Positions 8,755 to 16,860 of a stretch of DNA of 64,000 bases are shown in pieces. A program made the translations under genes and the position numbers. Numbering within the stretch: position 1 is the stretch's first letter; each line of letters begins with the position of its first letter. The notes beneath the pieces are model-generated. The model saw only the letters and a program-made list of their open reading frames with translations. It did not search any database and was not told where the DNA came from. This stretch comes from Bradyrhizobiaceae bacterium (lineage in GTDB: Bacteria; Pseudomonadota; Alphaproteobacteria; Rhizobiales; Xanthobacteraceae), in NCBI GenBank assembly GCA_020853885.1, contig JADYXZ010000004.1:62001-126000 (forward strand), written 5' to 3'.

Positions 8755-10065
8755 GTGGACCTCCTGACGCTCACGGTCGTCCTGATCCTTCTGCTGTTCG
8801 CGCTGCTCGGCTCCGGCCTCTGGATCGCGATCGTGCTCGCCATGATCGGCTTCGCCGCCATGGTGATCCAGGTGTCGGCGCCGCCGGGCTCGGTGCTTGC
8901 GACCTCGTTCTGGAGCGCGTCGAACTCCTGGGACCTGACGGCGCTGCCCATGTTCATCTGGATGGGCGAGATCCTCTATCGCACGCGGCTGGCGGAGGAT
9001 CTCTTCCACGGCCTCGCGCCGTGGCTCAACCGGCTGCCGGGGCGGCTCTTGCACGTGAACGTGCTCGGCTGCGCGGTGTTCGCCGCCGTCTCCGGCTCGT
9101 CGGCGGCGACCTGCGCGACGATCGGCAAGATTTCCCTGCCGGAGCTCACGAAACGCAACTACGACGAGCGCATGGCGATCGGGACGCTGGCGGGCTCGGC
9201 GACGCTCGGCCTGCTCATCCCGCCGTCCATCATCCTGATCGTCTATGGCGCGGCGACCGATCAATCGATCGCGCGGCTGTTCATCGCCGGCGTCATTCCG
9301 GGAATGCTGCTCGCCGGCCTGTTCATGGGCTACGTCGTGCTGTGGGCGCTCCTCAACCGGAGCAGGATGCCGCCGCCCGAGCCGCGCGTCTCGTTCGTGC
9401 AGCGGGTGATCGCGACGCGGCGGATCATCCCGATCATCCTGCTGATCCTCGGCGTGATCGGCTCGATCTACGGCGGGCTCGCATCGGCCACCGAAGCGGC
9501 GGTGGTCGGCGTGATCCTCTCGTTTGTCCTTTCGTGGGCGACCGGCACGCTCAACCGCGCGACGTTCATGGAGGCGTTGATCGGCGCGACGGTCACGTCG
9601 TGCATGATCGCTTTCATTCTGGCGGGCGCGGCGTTCCTCACGGTGGCGATGGGCTTCACAGGCATCCCGCGCGCACTCGCCGAGTGGATCGGCACGCTCG
9701 GCCTGTCGCAGTGGCAGCTTCTGTTCGCGCTGACGATCTTCTTCATCATCCTTGGCTGCTTCCTCGACGGCATCTCGATGGTGGTGCTGACCACCTCGGT
9801 CATCATGCCGCTCGTGGTGGCTGCCGGCTTCGACCTGATCTGGTTCGGCATCTATCTCGTGCTGGTCGTGGAGATGGCGCAGATCACCCCGCCGGTGGGT
9901 TTCAATCTGTTCGTGCTGCAGGGGCTGACGGGCCGCTCGATCTTTGCGATCGGGCTCTATGCGCTGCCGCTGTTCGTGCTGATGTGTGTGGCCGTCGTGC
10001 TGATCGCGGCGTTTCCGGAGCTGGCGACCTGGCTGCCGTCGACCATGCTCGATCGGCCGCTGTAG
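8755..10065 (+). CDS. dctM: TRAP transporter large permease (DctM family)
   Basis: A 436-residue multi-spanning inner-membrane permease of the DctM family and the transport channel of the system. Typical features are the GSSAATCATIGKISLPELTK segment, LGLLIPPSIILIVYG and a late VVEMAQITPPVGFNLFVLQG motif. It starts with GTG directly after the dctQ stop. With dctP and dctQ it forms a complete TRAP system beside the oxoprolinase gene. Confidence 0.92.
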   Translation: MDLLTLTVVLILLLFALLGSGLWIAIVLAMIGFAAMVIQVSAPPGSVLATSFWSASNSWDLTALPMFIWMGEILYRTRLAEDLFHGLAPWLNRLPGRLLHVNVLGCAVFAAVSGSSAATCATIGKISLPELTKRNYDERMAIGTLAGSATLGLLIPPSIILIVYGAATDQSIARLFIAGVIPGMLLAGLFMGYVVLWALLNRSRMPPPEPRVSFVQRVIATRRIIPIILLILGVIGSIYGGLASATEAAVVGVILSFVLSWATGTLNRATFMEALIGATVTSCMIAFILAGAAFLTVAMGFTGIPRALAEWIGTLGLSQWQLLFALTIFFIILGCFLDGISMVVLTTSVIMPLVVAAGFDLIWFGIYLVLVVEMAQITPPVGFNLFVLQGLTGRSIFAIGLYALPLFVLMCVAVVLIAAFPELATWLPSTMLDRPL

Positions 10066-10077
10066 CTGTAAGCGCGA

Positions 10078-10500
10078 TTATGCGCGGAGCAATTCGACGC
10101 CCAGCTTGTGGCCGGCGTCAGCCATCTGCTCGTCGAATGTAAACAAGCTTGCGTCAATACGCCGTGCGATTGCGATGTGAATCGCGTCGGGCGTCCGCAG
10201 CGTCAGGTCGAGCCGCCGAAGATAACTGGCGGCGGACGATATGTCTGCATTCGTCGTCTGCGCACGCGCGGCAGCTTCCACCGTCCAGACATCGAAATTG
10301 GAGAAGCAGATATTCGCCTGCCTGGCGGTCAAATCCTTTGTCCTGACACGCCGGGCGATCGCGGAGGCAAATTCGGCGGCGGCGAAGTCGCTCACGATCA
10401 CGATCGGCGTATGCCGACGCAACAGTGCGTTGGCGCGGTCGGTGTGCGCATCGTTGGTGAACAGCGCGACCAGGATGCTTGCGTCGAGATAGACGCTCAC
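10078..10500 (-). CDS. vapC: PIN-domain toxin (VapC family)
   Basis: A 140-residue PIN-domain ribonuclease. The acidic metal ligands are visible in VYLDASILV (first Asp), DFAAAEFASA (Glu), TPDAIHIA (Asp) and TFDEQMADA (Asp). VapC toxins cleave tRNA or other RNAs and are neutralised by the partner antitoxin. GTG 10500 is chosen because it overlaps the antitoxin stop by 4 nt (GTGA), giving translational coupling; GTG 10509 is an alternative. It lies on the reverse strand between the TRAP operon and rnpB. Confidence 0.85.
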   Translation of the reverse strand: MSVYLDASILVALFTNDAHTDRANALLRRHTPIVIVSDFAAAEFASAIARRVRTKDLTARQANICFSNFDVWTVEAAARAQTTNADISSAASYLRRLDLTLRTPDAIHIAIARRIDASLFTFDEQMADAGHKLGVELLRA

Positions 10501-10748
10501 CGATTCCACTCGTCGCGCATTCTGCTCATGAGGGCGCCGGCGTTTTCCTTCGGCCGCCGTGCGCCCACGCGGCGGGCCGCGAGCCAGTCGAGATCGTCGG
10601 CCGTGATTGCGCGCGCGGGCGCGGAAATTGGGTTCAACTCGGCTACGGGGTGCCCGTGCCGCGTGATGACGACGTCCTCACCCTTGAGGGCGCGGTCGAT
10701 CAACTCGGGCAGCCGGTTTTTCGCTTCAGCGACGCTATATTTGCTCAT
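10497..10748 (-). CDS. vapB: Phd/YefM-type antitoxin (VapB)
   Basis: An 83-residue Phd/YefM-family antitoxin. The N-terminal DNA-binding and dimerisation part reads YSVAEAKNRLPELIDRAL, then VVITRHGHPVAEL. The C-terminal 40 residues are charged and should wrap the VapC toxin encoded downstream with a 4-nt overlap. It probably autorepresses through the short inverted repeat just upstream. Confidence 0.87.
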   Translation of the reverse strand: MSKYSVAEAKNRLPELIDRALKGEDVVITRHGHPVAELNPISAPARAITADDLDWLAARRVGARRPKENAGALMSRMRDEWNR

Positions 10749-10761
10749 TTAATAAATTATA

Positions 10762-10774
10762 GCCATCAAATGGC
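10762..10774. promoter_or_regulatory. Inverted repeat upstream of vapBC
   Basis: GCCAT-CAA-ATGGC lies 14 bp upstream of the antitoxin start, in an A/T-rich pocket (AATAAATTATA). It is a candidate operator for the antitoxin-toxin complex. Confidence 0.4.
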
Positions 10775-10811
10775 CATGAGTCCAGAGGGGTCATGGTCTG
10801 TTGAAAATGGC

Positions 10812-10842
10812 GAGGGCCCGGCGGTTTTCCCGGCGGGCCCTC
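10812..10842 (-). terminator. Terminator of rnpB
   Basis: On the reverse strand a 13-bp GC-rich stem beginning GAGGGCCCG closes over an A-rich loop and is followed after 3 nt by ATTTTC. It lies 8 nt past the 3' end of the RNase P RNA. Confidence 0.75.
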
Positions 10843-10849
10843 TCACTTC

Positions 10850-11253
10850 GCATCAGCCGGCCTGTAAGCCGGGTTCTGTATGGCGGACGCTTCTTGCGAA
10901 GCGCTGCGTGGCAGCCATTCCTCTGGGACGCCGGTTGCCCGGCGCCTCAAGCAGCCAACCCGAGCGACTGGATCGAAGACCAATCTGGGATTGCTCCCGC
11001 GCCGCTCCTATTCGGCTTTGCTCCCGGTGGGGTTTGCCCTGCCGCTTCCGTCGCCGGAAGCGCGGTGCGCTCTTGCCGCACCTTTTCACCCTTACCCCGG
11101 TGCGAGACCGAGGCGGTACGTTTTCTGTGGCACTTTCCCTGAGGTCTTTCCCTTGCGGGAAACGCCCCGCCGGACGTTATCCGGCACCGTGTCTCCGTGG
11201 AGCCCGGACTTTCCTCGACGCTCGCGCGCCGCGGCCGCCCGGCCGACTGACGC
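10850..11253 (-). ncRNA. rnpB: RNase P RNA (bacterial type A)
   Basis: The catalytic RNA of RNase P, which trims tRNA 5' leaders. On the reverse strand the universal 5' signature GAGGAAAGTCCGGGCTCC and the 3' signature ACAGAACCCGGCTTACAGGC are both present. The ends pair as helix P1: GCGTCAGTCGGCC at the 5' end with GGCCGGCTGATGC at the 3' end, 13 bp with two G-U pairs. The length of about 404 nt fits type A RNAs of alphaproteobacteria. A promoter and a terminator flank it. Ends are accurate to a few bases. Confidence 0.96.
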
Positions 11254-11257
11254 TCAA

Positions 11258-11286
11258 GAAATGGCGATGCGGCGGGGCCGCGTCAA
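11258..11286 (-). promoter_or_regulatory. Promoter of rnpB
   Basis: Read on the reverse strand: -35 TTGACG (11286-11281), 17-bp spacer, -10 CATTTC (11263-11258). The predicted start falls on the first bases of helix P1. Confidence 0.55.
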
Positions 11287-11298
11287 GTCACTAGGGTG

Positions 11299-11371
11299 GC
11301 GCATGTTCTTAGCGGCGAACCGGTACCCACCCCCGATCAAGTCGGGGGCAGGCTTTCGCCGGAACATGCGC
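11299..11371. repeat. REP-like palindrome upstream of rnpB
   Basis: The outer arms GCGCATGTTC (11299-11308) and GAACATGCGC (11362-11371) enclose GGCGAA/TTCGCC and an inner stem CCCCCGA/TCGGGGG (11330-11348). It resembles a repeat type with GAACCGGT in the middle that is common in rhizobial intergenic DNA. Its last base is part of the stop codon of the following secreted protein. Confidence 0.75.
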
Positions 11372-11940
11372 TAGCTCGTGCTGCCGATCGAGCACACCGC
11401 ATTCATGGAAATGCGGTGAATCTCGTCGTTCTTGTCGATGGCGATGTGGTTGAGGTCGCGGAAGATGTTGGATACCGACGTGCCGCCGGAGGCCGCCACC
11501 AGCTTGTTGCCGCCGAACGGGTTGTGGTCCTGGCGGAAGCCGATGGCGCGAACGACGTTCGGCGGCACGGCCTCGAGCGACGACAGGCTCGACGGATCGA
11601 AGCCGAGCAGCAGCGCCACGCGCTTCCTGCCGTTAAGCTGCTTCGCCGCGGTGACGGCGGCGTTGGCGCCGATCGAGTGGCCGCCGATCACGATCGCGGC
11701 ATTCTGGTTCGCGGCGTTTTCGGCGATGCCGCCCGACTCCGTCCATTCGTGCACGGTCGCCTTCACGCCGCCGATGCGGTTCATCTTGCCGACGAGGTCG
11801 GACATGCCGCTCGACATCAGGCTGCTGACGAGGCCGTACATCAGGTAGACCCGAACGGGCACCGGCGTGGCCGCGCACTGGGCATGAGCGTTGGCGGAAA
11901 CGGCAACAAGGAAGCACAAGGCGAGAAGTGCGCGCTGCAT
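11371..11940 (-). CDS. Small secreted serine-hydrolase-like protein
   Basis: A 189-residue protein with a clear Sec signal peptide (MQRALLALCFLVAVSANAHA, cut before QCAAT). The mature part has a GGHSIGAN nucleophile-elbow motif (Ser near residue 88) and late His residues (DLNHIAID, DEIHRI), suggesting a short alpha/beta-hydrolase or thioesterase-like fold. The two Cys residues at the mature ends could form a disulfide. No specific family was recognised. Promoter-like elements and an inverted repeat lie just upstream, and its stop codon overlaps a REP palindrome. Confidence 0.65.
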   Translation of the reverse strand: MQRALLALCFLVAVSANAHAQCAATPVPVRVYLMYGLVSSLMSSGMSDLVGKMNRIGGVKATVHEWTESGGIAENAANQNAAIVIGGHSIGANAAVTAAKQLNGRKRVALLLGFDPSSLSSLEAVPPNVVRAIGFRQDHNPFGGNKLVAASGGTSVSNIFRDLNHIAIDKNDEIHRISMNAVCSIGSTS

Positions 11941-11974
11941 GGGAGATGCCGAGGGCTGAGTGGTTGGCGTTGGG

Positions 11975-12011
11975 TTGGTATCTTTATTACCAATCTAGCA
12001 AATGCTGACAA
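11975..12011 (-). promoter_or_regulatory. Promoter and inverted repeat of the secreted-protein gene
   Basis: Read on the reverse strand: -35 TTGTCA (12011-12006), 16-bp spacer, -10 TAATAA (11989-11984). The inverted repeat TTGGTA-N7-TACCAA (11975-11993) spans the -10, so a repressor site is possible. Confidence 0.4.
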
Positions 12012-12089
12012 CGGCAAAAAGAATGCGGCGCGGCCAAGGCAGCCGCAGGGCACCGCGAAATCGCCGGGGAATCGGCCGGCGCCGTCCGC

Positions 12090-12857
12090 TCAGGCTATGG
12101 CGGAGGATCGCGCGGCCAGCAGGTCGGTCAACGTGGTCAGGGTCGAGCCGTCGGCGACGCCGTCGATTCGCGCGGGGCGGAAGTGGCGCTGGAAGGCGGC
12201 GACCACGTCGCGTGTCGCGGCGTCGAAGTTGCCGGTGACGGAGATGCCGTAGCCGTATTTCGCCAGTTCCATCTGCAGCAGCGAAACGGTCTCGCCGCAG
12301 TCGCCGACCGCGAGGAAGGGAGACTCCGTAATCGGCGCGGGCTCGACCCAATGGCCGACGCCCGCCGCGTGCAACTGCCGCCAGGGAAATTTTTCGCCGG
12401 GGTCCTGCTTGCGTCCGGGCGCGACGTCGGAGTGGGCGAGCACGCGGTCGGCGCGCACCTTGTGGCGCGCGACGATGTCGCGGCAGAGCGCGATCACCGC
12501 GGCGATCTGGTGCGGCGGAAAATCCGGATAGCCGAAGTCGTGGCCGGGGTTCGCGATCTCGATGCCGATGGACGACGAATTGATATCCTGCTCGCCGGCC
12601 CAGGACGAGACGCCGGCGTGCCAGGCACGGCGCGCCTCCGGCACGAGCTGCAGGATCGTGCCGTCCTCGTCGACGAAGTAGTGCGCGGAGACGCGCGGCT
12701 CGTTCTCGTCGCGCAGGCGCGCGAGGGCCGCGAGCGCGCTCTGCATGCCGGTGTAGTGGAGCAGGATCATGTCCGGCGCGCGCACGCCCTTGCGCTCCTC
12801 ATGGTTTGGCGAGGCGGCGACGTCGGAGACGAGGCGGCTGTCGGGACGGAAGGACAA
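12090..12857 (-). CDS. amiD: N-acetylmuramoyl-L-alanine amidase with peptidoglycan-binding domain
   Basis: A 255-residue zinc amidase of the Amidase_2 (AmiD/AmpD) family, which splits the bond between MurNAc and the stem peptide. Zinc and catalytic residues are visible in ILLHYTGM (His34), GIEIANPG (Glu100) and AHSDVAPGRKQDPG (His142, Asp152). Residues about 185-245 form a PG_binding_1 domain (CGETVSLLQMELAKYGYGI, then AFQRHFRP). No signal peptide is evident, so it may act in cytoplasmic muropeptide recycling like AmpD or be exported another way. It lies just upstream of, and divergent from, the dcw cluster. Confidence 0.88.
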   Translation of the reverse strand: MSFRPDSRLVSDVAASPNHEERKGVRAPDMILLHYTGMQSALAALARLRDENEPRVSAHYFVDEDGTILQLVPEARRAWHAGVSSWAGEQDINSSSIGIEIANPGHDFGYPDFPPHQIAAVIALCRDIVARHKVRADRVLAHSDVAPGRKQDPGEKFPWRQLHAAGVGHWVEPAPITESPFLAVGDCGETVSLLQMELAKYGYGISVTGNFDAATRDVVAAFQRHFRPARIDGVADGSTLTTLTDLLAARSSAIA

Positions 12858-12935
12858 GATGATCTCCGGCCGGCTGGTCGGCCGCCAACAATCTAGTTCA
12901 AACGCGGACGCTGCGATGGGGCGACGCAGCGCAAA

Positions 12936-13034
12936 AACGGATTCTTAAGGTTCTCAACGCGTTAATGGGCGTTCGAGGCAGATTTGGCCGGGCGCGGGCG
13001 TGCGCGTTCTCGCCAAATTCCTTAAGAATCCGTT
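12936..13034. promoter_or_regulatory. 15-bp inverted repeat with GANTC sites upstream of mraZ
   Basis: AACGGATTCTTAAGG (12936-12950) is perfectly inverted as CCTTAAGAATCCGTT (13020-13034), 69 bp apart. Each arm holds a GANTC site (GATTC 12940-12944, GAATC 13026-13030), the CcrM methylation sequence of alphaproteobacteria. The right arm overlaps the -35 by 2 bp. Confidence 0.6.
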
Positions 13035-13061
13035 GACGACCATATGGTCCCATGATATCCC
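13033..13061 (+). promoter_or_regulatory. Promoter of the dcw cluster
   Basis: -35 TTGACG (13033-13038), 17-bp spacer, -10 TATCCC (13056-13061). The spacer contains the perfect 12-bp palindrome GACCATATGGTC (13038-13049), a possible operator. The leader to mraZ is about 108 nt and can fold through CTCCAGCC (13115-13122) with GGCTGGAG (13140-13147). Confidence 0.6.
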
Positions 13062-13175
13062 AAATCATCCCGTTCCGGAGTAGCAGCTTCCCGGCCGGGC
13101 GGGGCGGTGCGCCGCTCCAGCCCGCACGCATGGCTGCATGGCTGGAGGGGCGGTGCTGTTGCGTCGGTCGGGGTC

Positions 13176-13652
13176 ATGGACCGCTTTGTTGCGACCTACA
13201 CGATGCGTCTCGATGCCAAGGGTCGCGTGTCGATTCCGGCGAGTTTCCGCGCCGTGCTCGCACGCGATGGCTTCGAGGGACTCTACTGCCAGCCTTCGCC
13301 GGGACACCCGGCGCTCGACGCGGGAGGCAACGCCCTGATCCAGGAGATCGAAGCCCTCATCAATCGCTTCCCGCCCTATTCGGAGGAGCGGGACGATCTG
13401 GCGGCGGCGCTCTACGGATCGAGCGAGATCCTGAAGATCGACTCCGAAGGCCGGATCATCCTGACCGAGCGGCTGAAGACGCTCGCGCATATCGGAGAGC
13501 AGGTCGCGTTCGTGGGCCTCGGCCACAAGTTCCAGATTTGGGAGCCGGAGCGCTTCTACACCTTCCTCGAAGAGGCCAGCGAGAAGGTGCAGGCGTTGCG
13601 TCGGCAGCTTGGCTCCAAGGGCGCGGGAGAACCTCCCGAGGCAAAGGGGTGA
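13176..13652 (+). CDS. mraZ: Transcriptional regulator MraZ
   Basis: A 158-residue MraZ protein, first gene of the dcw cluster and known in other bacteria to regulate that cluster by DNA binding. Two AbrB-like SpoVT halves are visible: [20 protein letters not shown] and [20 protein letters not shown], with [10 protein letters not shown] near the end. The start is ATG 13176 ([10 protein letters not shown]), the conserved family N-terminus; the frame stays open further upstream but lacks conserved sequence. The direct TGGG-type repeats bound by MraZ in E. coli are not obvious here. The stop overlaps the rsmH start. Confidence 0.95.
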   Translation: MDRFVATYTMRLDAKGRVSIPASFRAVLARDGFEGLYCQPSPGHPALDAGGNALIQEIEALINRFPPYSEERDDLAAALYGSSEILKIDSEGRIILTERLKTLAHIGEQVAFVGLGHKFQIWEPERFYTFLEEASEKVQALRRQLGSKGAGEPPEAKG

Positions 13653-14692
13653 TCGCGGGCGGCGGCGCCTCGTCGGGCGCCGCTGGCGGACCCGTCCGCC
13701 ATCGTCCGGTTCTGCTTCGAGAGGTTCTCTCGTTCCTGACGCCGAAAGACGGTGGCTGCTATCTCGACGGCACGTTCGGCGCGGGCGGGCACACACGCGC
13801 CATCCTCGAAATCGCAAATTGCCGCGTGCTCGGGCTCGACCGCGACCGCAACGCGATCGCTGACGGCGCCGCGCTGGCGGAAGCGATGGGCGGGCGGCTC
13901 GTGCTGGCGGAAGAGCGTTTCTCCAATCTCGATCAGGCCGCAGAACATCTCGGCTTCGCGCCGCTCGACGGCGTGCTGCTCGACCTCGGCGTCTCGTCCA
14001 TGCAGCTCGACCAGCCGGAGCGCGGCTTCTCCTTCCGCGGCGACGGGCCGCTCGACATGCGCATGGGACGGAGCGGACCGACCGCCGCGGAGATCGTGAA
14101 CACCTGGCCGGAAGCGGAGCTTGCCCGCGTGTTTGCGACGCTCGGCGAGGAGCGGCGGGCGCGGGCGGTGGCGCGGGCGATCGTGCGGGCGCGCGAAGGC
14201 AAGCGTATCGAGCGCACCGGCGAGCTTGCCGAGATCGTCCGCCGCGTCGTGCGCGCGCGGCCGGACGAGATCGATCCCGCAACGCGCACGTTCCAGGCGC
14301 TGCGGCTGCTCGTGAACGAAGAGTTGCAGGAAGTCGCGCTGGCGCTGCATGCAGCGGAGCGCGTGCTGAAGCCCGGCGGGCGGCTCGTGGTGATCTCGTT
14401 CCATTCGCTGGAAGACCGGATCGTCAAGACGTTTTTCACGGCGCGCGGGAAGGCGGCGGCGCCGTCGCGGCATCTGCCGGAGACGGAGCGGGCCGCTCCG
14501 ACCTTCTCGTTCCTGATGAAGAAGCCGGCCGTTCCATCCGCGGAAGAGATTCGCGAGAATCCGCGTGCGCGCTCGGCGAAGCTGCGCGCGGCGGAACGGA
14601 CCGAAGCAGCGCCGGGCCGCGACGATCCGCTCGCGCCGCTGCTCGCGAAGCTGCCGTCGCTCGATCGTTCGGCGCGGGGGAGGCGGGGATGA
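13649..14692 (+). CDS. rsmH: 16S rRNA (cytosine-1402-N4)-methyltransferase
   Basis: A 347-residue RsmH (MraW), an S-adenosylmethionine enzyme that methylates C1402 of 16S rRNA in the ribosomal P site. Motifs in order: [10 protein letters not shown], the SAM loop [37 protein letters not shown], and [12 protein letters not shown] near the C-terminus. GTG 13649 is chosen because it overlaps the mraZ stop (GTGA). It ends with a 4-nt overlap into ftsL. The Ala/Gly-rich first 15 residues are a slightly long N-terminus. Confidence 0.96.
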   Translation: MIAGGGASSGAAGGPVRHRPVLLREVLSFLTPKDGGCYLDGTFGAGGHTRAILEIANCRVLGLDRDRNAIADGAALAEAMGGRLVLAEERFSNLDQAAEHLGFAPLDGVLLDLGVSSMQLDQPERGFSFRGDGPLDMRMGRSGPTAAEIVNTWPEAELARVFATLGEERRARAVARAIVRAREGKRIERTGELAEIVRRVVRARPDEIDPATRTFQALRLLVNEELQEVALALHAAERVLKPGGRLVVISFHSLEDRIVKTFFTARGKAAAPSRHLPETERAAPTFSFLMKKPAVPSAEEIRENPRARSAKLRAAERTEAAPGRDDPLAPLLAKLPSLDRSARGRRG

Positions 14693-15105
14693 TCATCCGC
14701 ATCCTCCATGTCCTCTCGATCGTCGTGCTCGTCGGGTCGGCGGTTGCCGTCTATAAGGTGAAATACGAGACGACCTATGAGGCGCAGCGCATCGCCAAGC
14801 TCCGCAACGAAATCCGCACCGAGCGCGAGCGCCTGGCACTCCTGCGCGCGGAATGGGCGCGGCTTTCGGCGCCGGGCCGCATCCAGGATCTGGCGAGCCG
14901 GCATCTCGGCATGAAGCCCTTGGAAGTGGCGCGGATCGGCGACCTCTCGGGCCTTTCGGAAAAGCCTCCGCAACCGGAAAGCGACGACCTGATCGGCGAA
15001 TTCATCGAGCGGGTGGCGGGCGGCGCGCCGCGCGATCCCTTGGGCGAATTCCTGCGCTCGCTCAACGGCGAGGGCCGACCGGCCGCCGCGGGAGCGAAGC
15101 CATGA
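14689..15105 (+). CDS. ftsL: Cell division protein FtsL
   Basis: A 138-residue bitopic membrane protein with one N-terminal transmembrane segment (residues 4-22) and a heptad-rich region (about 28-60) expected to form the coiled coil with FtsB. Sequence conservation in FtsL is low, but size, topology and position between rsmH and ftsI are diagnostic. The C-terminal 60 residues are longer than in E. coli. ATGA overlaps at both ends couple its translation to its neighbours. Confidence 0.9.
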   Translation: MIIRILHVLSIVVLVGSAVAVYKVKYETTYEAQRIAKLRNEIRTERERLALLRAEWARLSAPGRIQDLASRHLGMKPLEVARIGDLSGLSEKPPQPESDDLIGEFIERVAGGAPRDPLGEFLRSLNGEGRPAAAGAKP

Positions 15106-16841
15106 GCGTGCGCCTGCGTGCATGGCTGAATGCGTTGCCGGGCCGGATGTTCCGCCGCGTCGAGCGCTCGCTGCGGCCTTCGGCGGGCGCGGTGACGCGC
15201 GGGCGGATCGGCCTGCTGATTCTCGGCTTTGCCGGCGTCTATATCGTGATCGCGCTCCGGCTCGTGCATCTCGGCGTCGAGCCGGAGAGCGCGATGCCGA
15301 AGAAGGGCGGCGCCGCCGAGACGGTCGCCGCTTCGCGGCCGGACATCCTCGACCGCAAGGGACGGCTGCTCGCCTCCGACATCAAGACCGCGTCGCTGTT
15401 CGCCGACCCGCGCCGCATCATCGACGCGGACGAGGCGACCGAGCTCATCACAGCGGTGCTGCCCGATCTCGACGCCGTCGAGGTGCGCGAACGGCTCACA
15501 ACGAAGCGCAGCTTTGTGTGGCTGAAGCGCGAGATCACGCCGAAGCAGCAGGAGGAAATCCATCGGCTCGGATTGCCGGGGGTCGGTTTCCTGCGCGAGA
15601 ACCGGCGCATCTATCCGGCCGGGCCGGAAGCCGCGCACGTGCTCGGGCACGTGAACATCGACAACGCGGGCATCGCCGGAATCGAGCGATGGATCGACGG
15701 GCGGGGTCTCGCCGAGTTGCATCAGGCGGGGCTCGCGTCGGGCCGCGCGCTGGAGCCGGTCGAGCTCGCGCTCGATCTCACGGTGCAGCACGCGGTGCGC
15801 GACGAGCTGCAGACCGCCAAGGATACGTTCCGCGCCGAGGCGGCGGCCGGGCTCGTGGTCGACGTCAACACCGGCGAGATCGTCGCGATGGCATCGCTGC
15901 CGGACTACGACCCGAACCGGCCGGGGCGCTCGATCGATCCGAAGCGGCTCAACCGGCTCACCACCGGCGTGTTCGAGATGGGCTCGACGTTCAAGGCGCT
16001 GACGGTGGCGATGGCGCTCGACTCCGGCAAGATCAACCTGAATTCGCGCTTCGATGCGACCGCGCCGCTCCGCTACGGCAACTTCAGCATCGACGATTTC
16101 CATCCGCAGCGGCGGGTGCTCTCCACCTCCGAGGTGTTCATTCATTCCTCCAATATCGGCAGTGCGCGCATGGCGCTCACGCTCGGCGTCGACGCGCACA
16201 AGGCGTTCCTGAAGAAGATGGGGCAGCTCGACCGGCTGCGCACCGAACTGCCGGAGAGCGCCGAGCCGCTCGCGCCGAAGAACTGGAGCGAGATTTCCAC
16301 GGTGACGATCGCGTTCGGGCACGGCCTGTCGGTCGCGCCGCTGCAGTCGGTGATGGCGACGGCGGCGCTCGTGAACGGCGGCTATCTCATTCCGCCGACG
16401 CTGCTGAAACGCTCCGAGGAAGAAGCGCGCGCCCTCGCGAGGCAGGTGATCCGGCCCGACACCAGCGACAAGATGCGCTACCTGATGCGGCTCAACGTGG
16501 AGCAGGGGACCGCAAAGCGCGCCGAGGTCGAGGGCTATTACGTCGGCGGTAAGACCGGCACCTCGGAGAAGGTGGTGCACGGCCGCTATGCCAAGGACAA
16601 GGTGCTGACCGCGTTCATGGGCGTCTTTCCGGCCGACATGCCGCGCTATCTGCTGCTGGTGATGCTCGACGAGCCGAAGGCGACGCCGGAGACGCACGGC
16701 TATGCAACCTCGGGCTACAATGCCGTGCCGGCTGCCGGCAAAATCATCGCCCGGATCGCGCCGCTTTTGGGGCTCAAGCCACGGCAGGACTTGCCGACGG
16801 CCGAACGTCTGCTAACGGTGCGCCGGCAGGCCGCCAACTAA
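15102..16841 (+). CDS. ftsI: Peptidoglycan transpeptidase FtsI (PBP3)
   Basis: A 579-residue class B penicillin-binding protein that cross-links septal peptidoglycan. It has a cytoplasmic basic tail, one membrane anchor (residues about 36-55), the dimerisation/pedestal domain, and a transpeptidase domain with S295-T-F-K298, S349-S-N351 and K484-TGT487. The start is ATG 15102 ([10 protein letters not shown]), overlapping the ftsL stop (ATGA); a longer frame upstream is a shadow of ftsL. It acts with FtsW, FtsL and FtsQ at the septum. Confidence 0.97.
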   Translation: MSVRLRAWLNALPGRMFRRVERSLRPSAGAVTRGRIGLLILGFAGVYIVIALRLVHLGVEPESAMPKKGGAAETVAASRPDILDRKGRLLASDIKTASLFADPRRIIDADEATELITAVLPDLDAVEVRERLTTKRSFVWLKREITPKQQEEIHRLGLPGVGFLRENRRIYPAGPEAAHVLGHVNIDNAGIAGIERWIDGRGLAELHQAGLASGRALEPVELALDLTVQHAVRDELQTAKDTFRAEAAAGLVVDVNTGEIVAMASLPDYDPNRPGRSIDPKRLNRLTTGVFEMGSTFKALTVAMALDSGKINLNSRFDATAPLRYGNFSIDDFHPQRRVLSTSEVFIHSSNIGSARMALTLGVDAHKAFLKKMGQLDRLRTELPESAEPLAPKNWSEISTVTIAFGHGLSVAPLQSVMATAALVNGGYLIPPTLLKRSEEEARALARQVIRPDTSDKMRYLMRLNVEQGTAKRAEVEGYYVGGKTGTSEKVVHGRYAKDKVLTAFMGVFPADMPRYLLLVMLDEPKATPETHGYATSGYNAVPAAGKIIARIAPLLGLKPRQDLPTAERLLTVRRQAAN

Positions 16842-16860
16842 TTTTCCCGCCGGACGCCGG

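Noticed and set aside
10479-11294. A forward 271-codon frame across vapB and rnpB
   Set aside because: It reads through the RNase P RNA, whose conserved signatures and P1 pairing on the other strand are decisive.
13107-13175. A longer N-terminus for MraZ
   Set aside because: The extra 23 residues are not family-like, and the conserved start [10 protein letters not shown] is at 13176.
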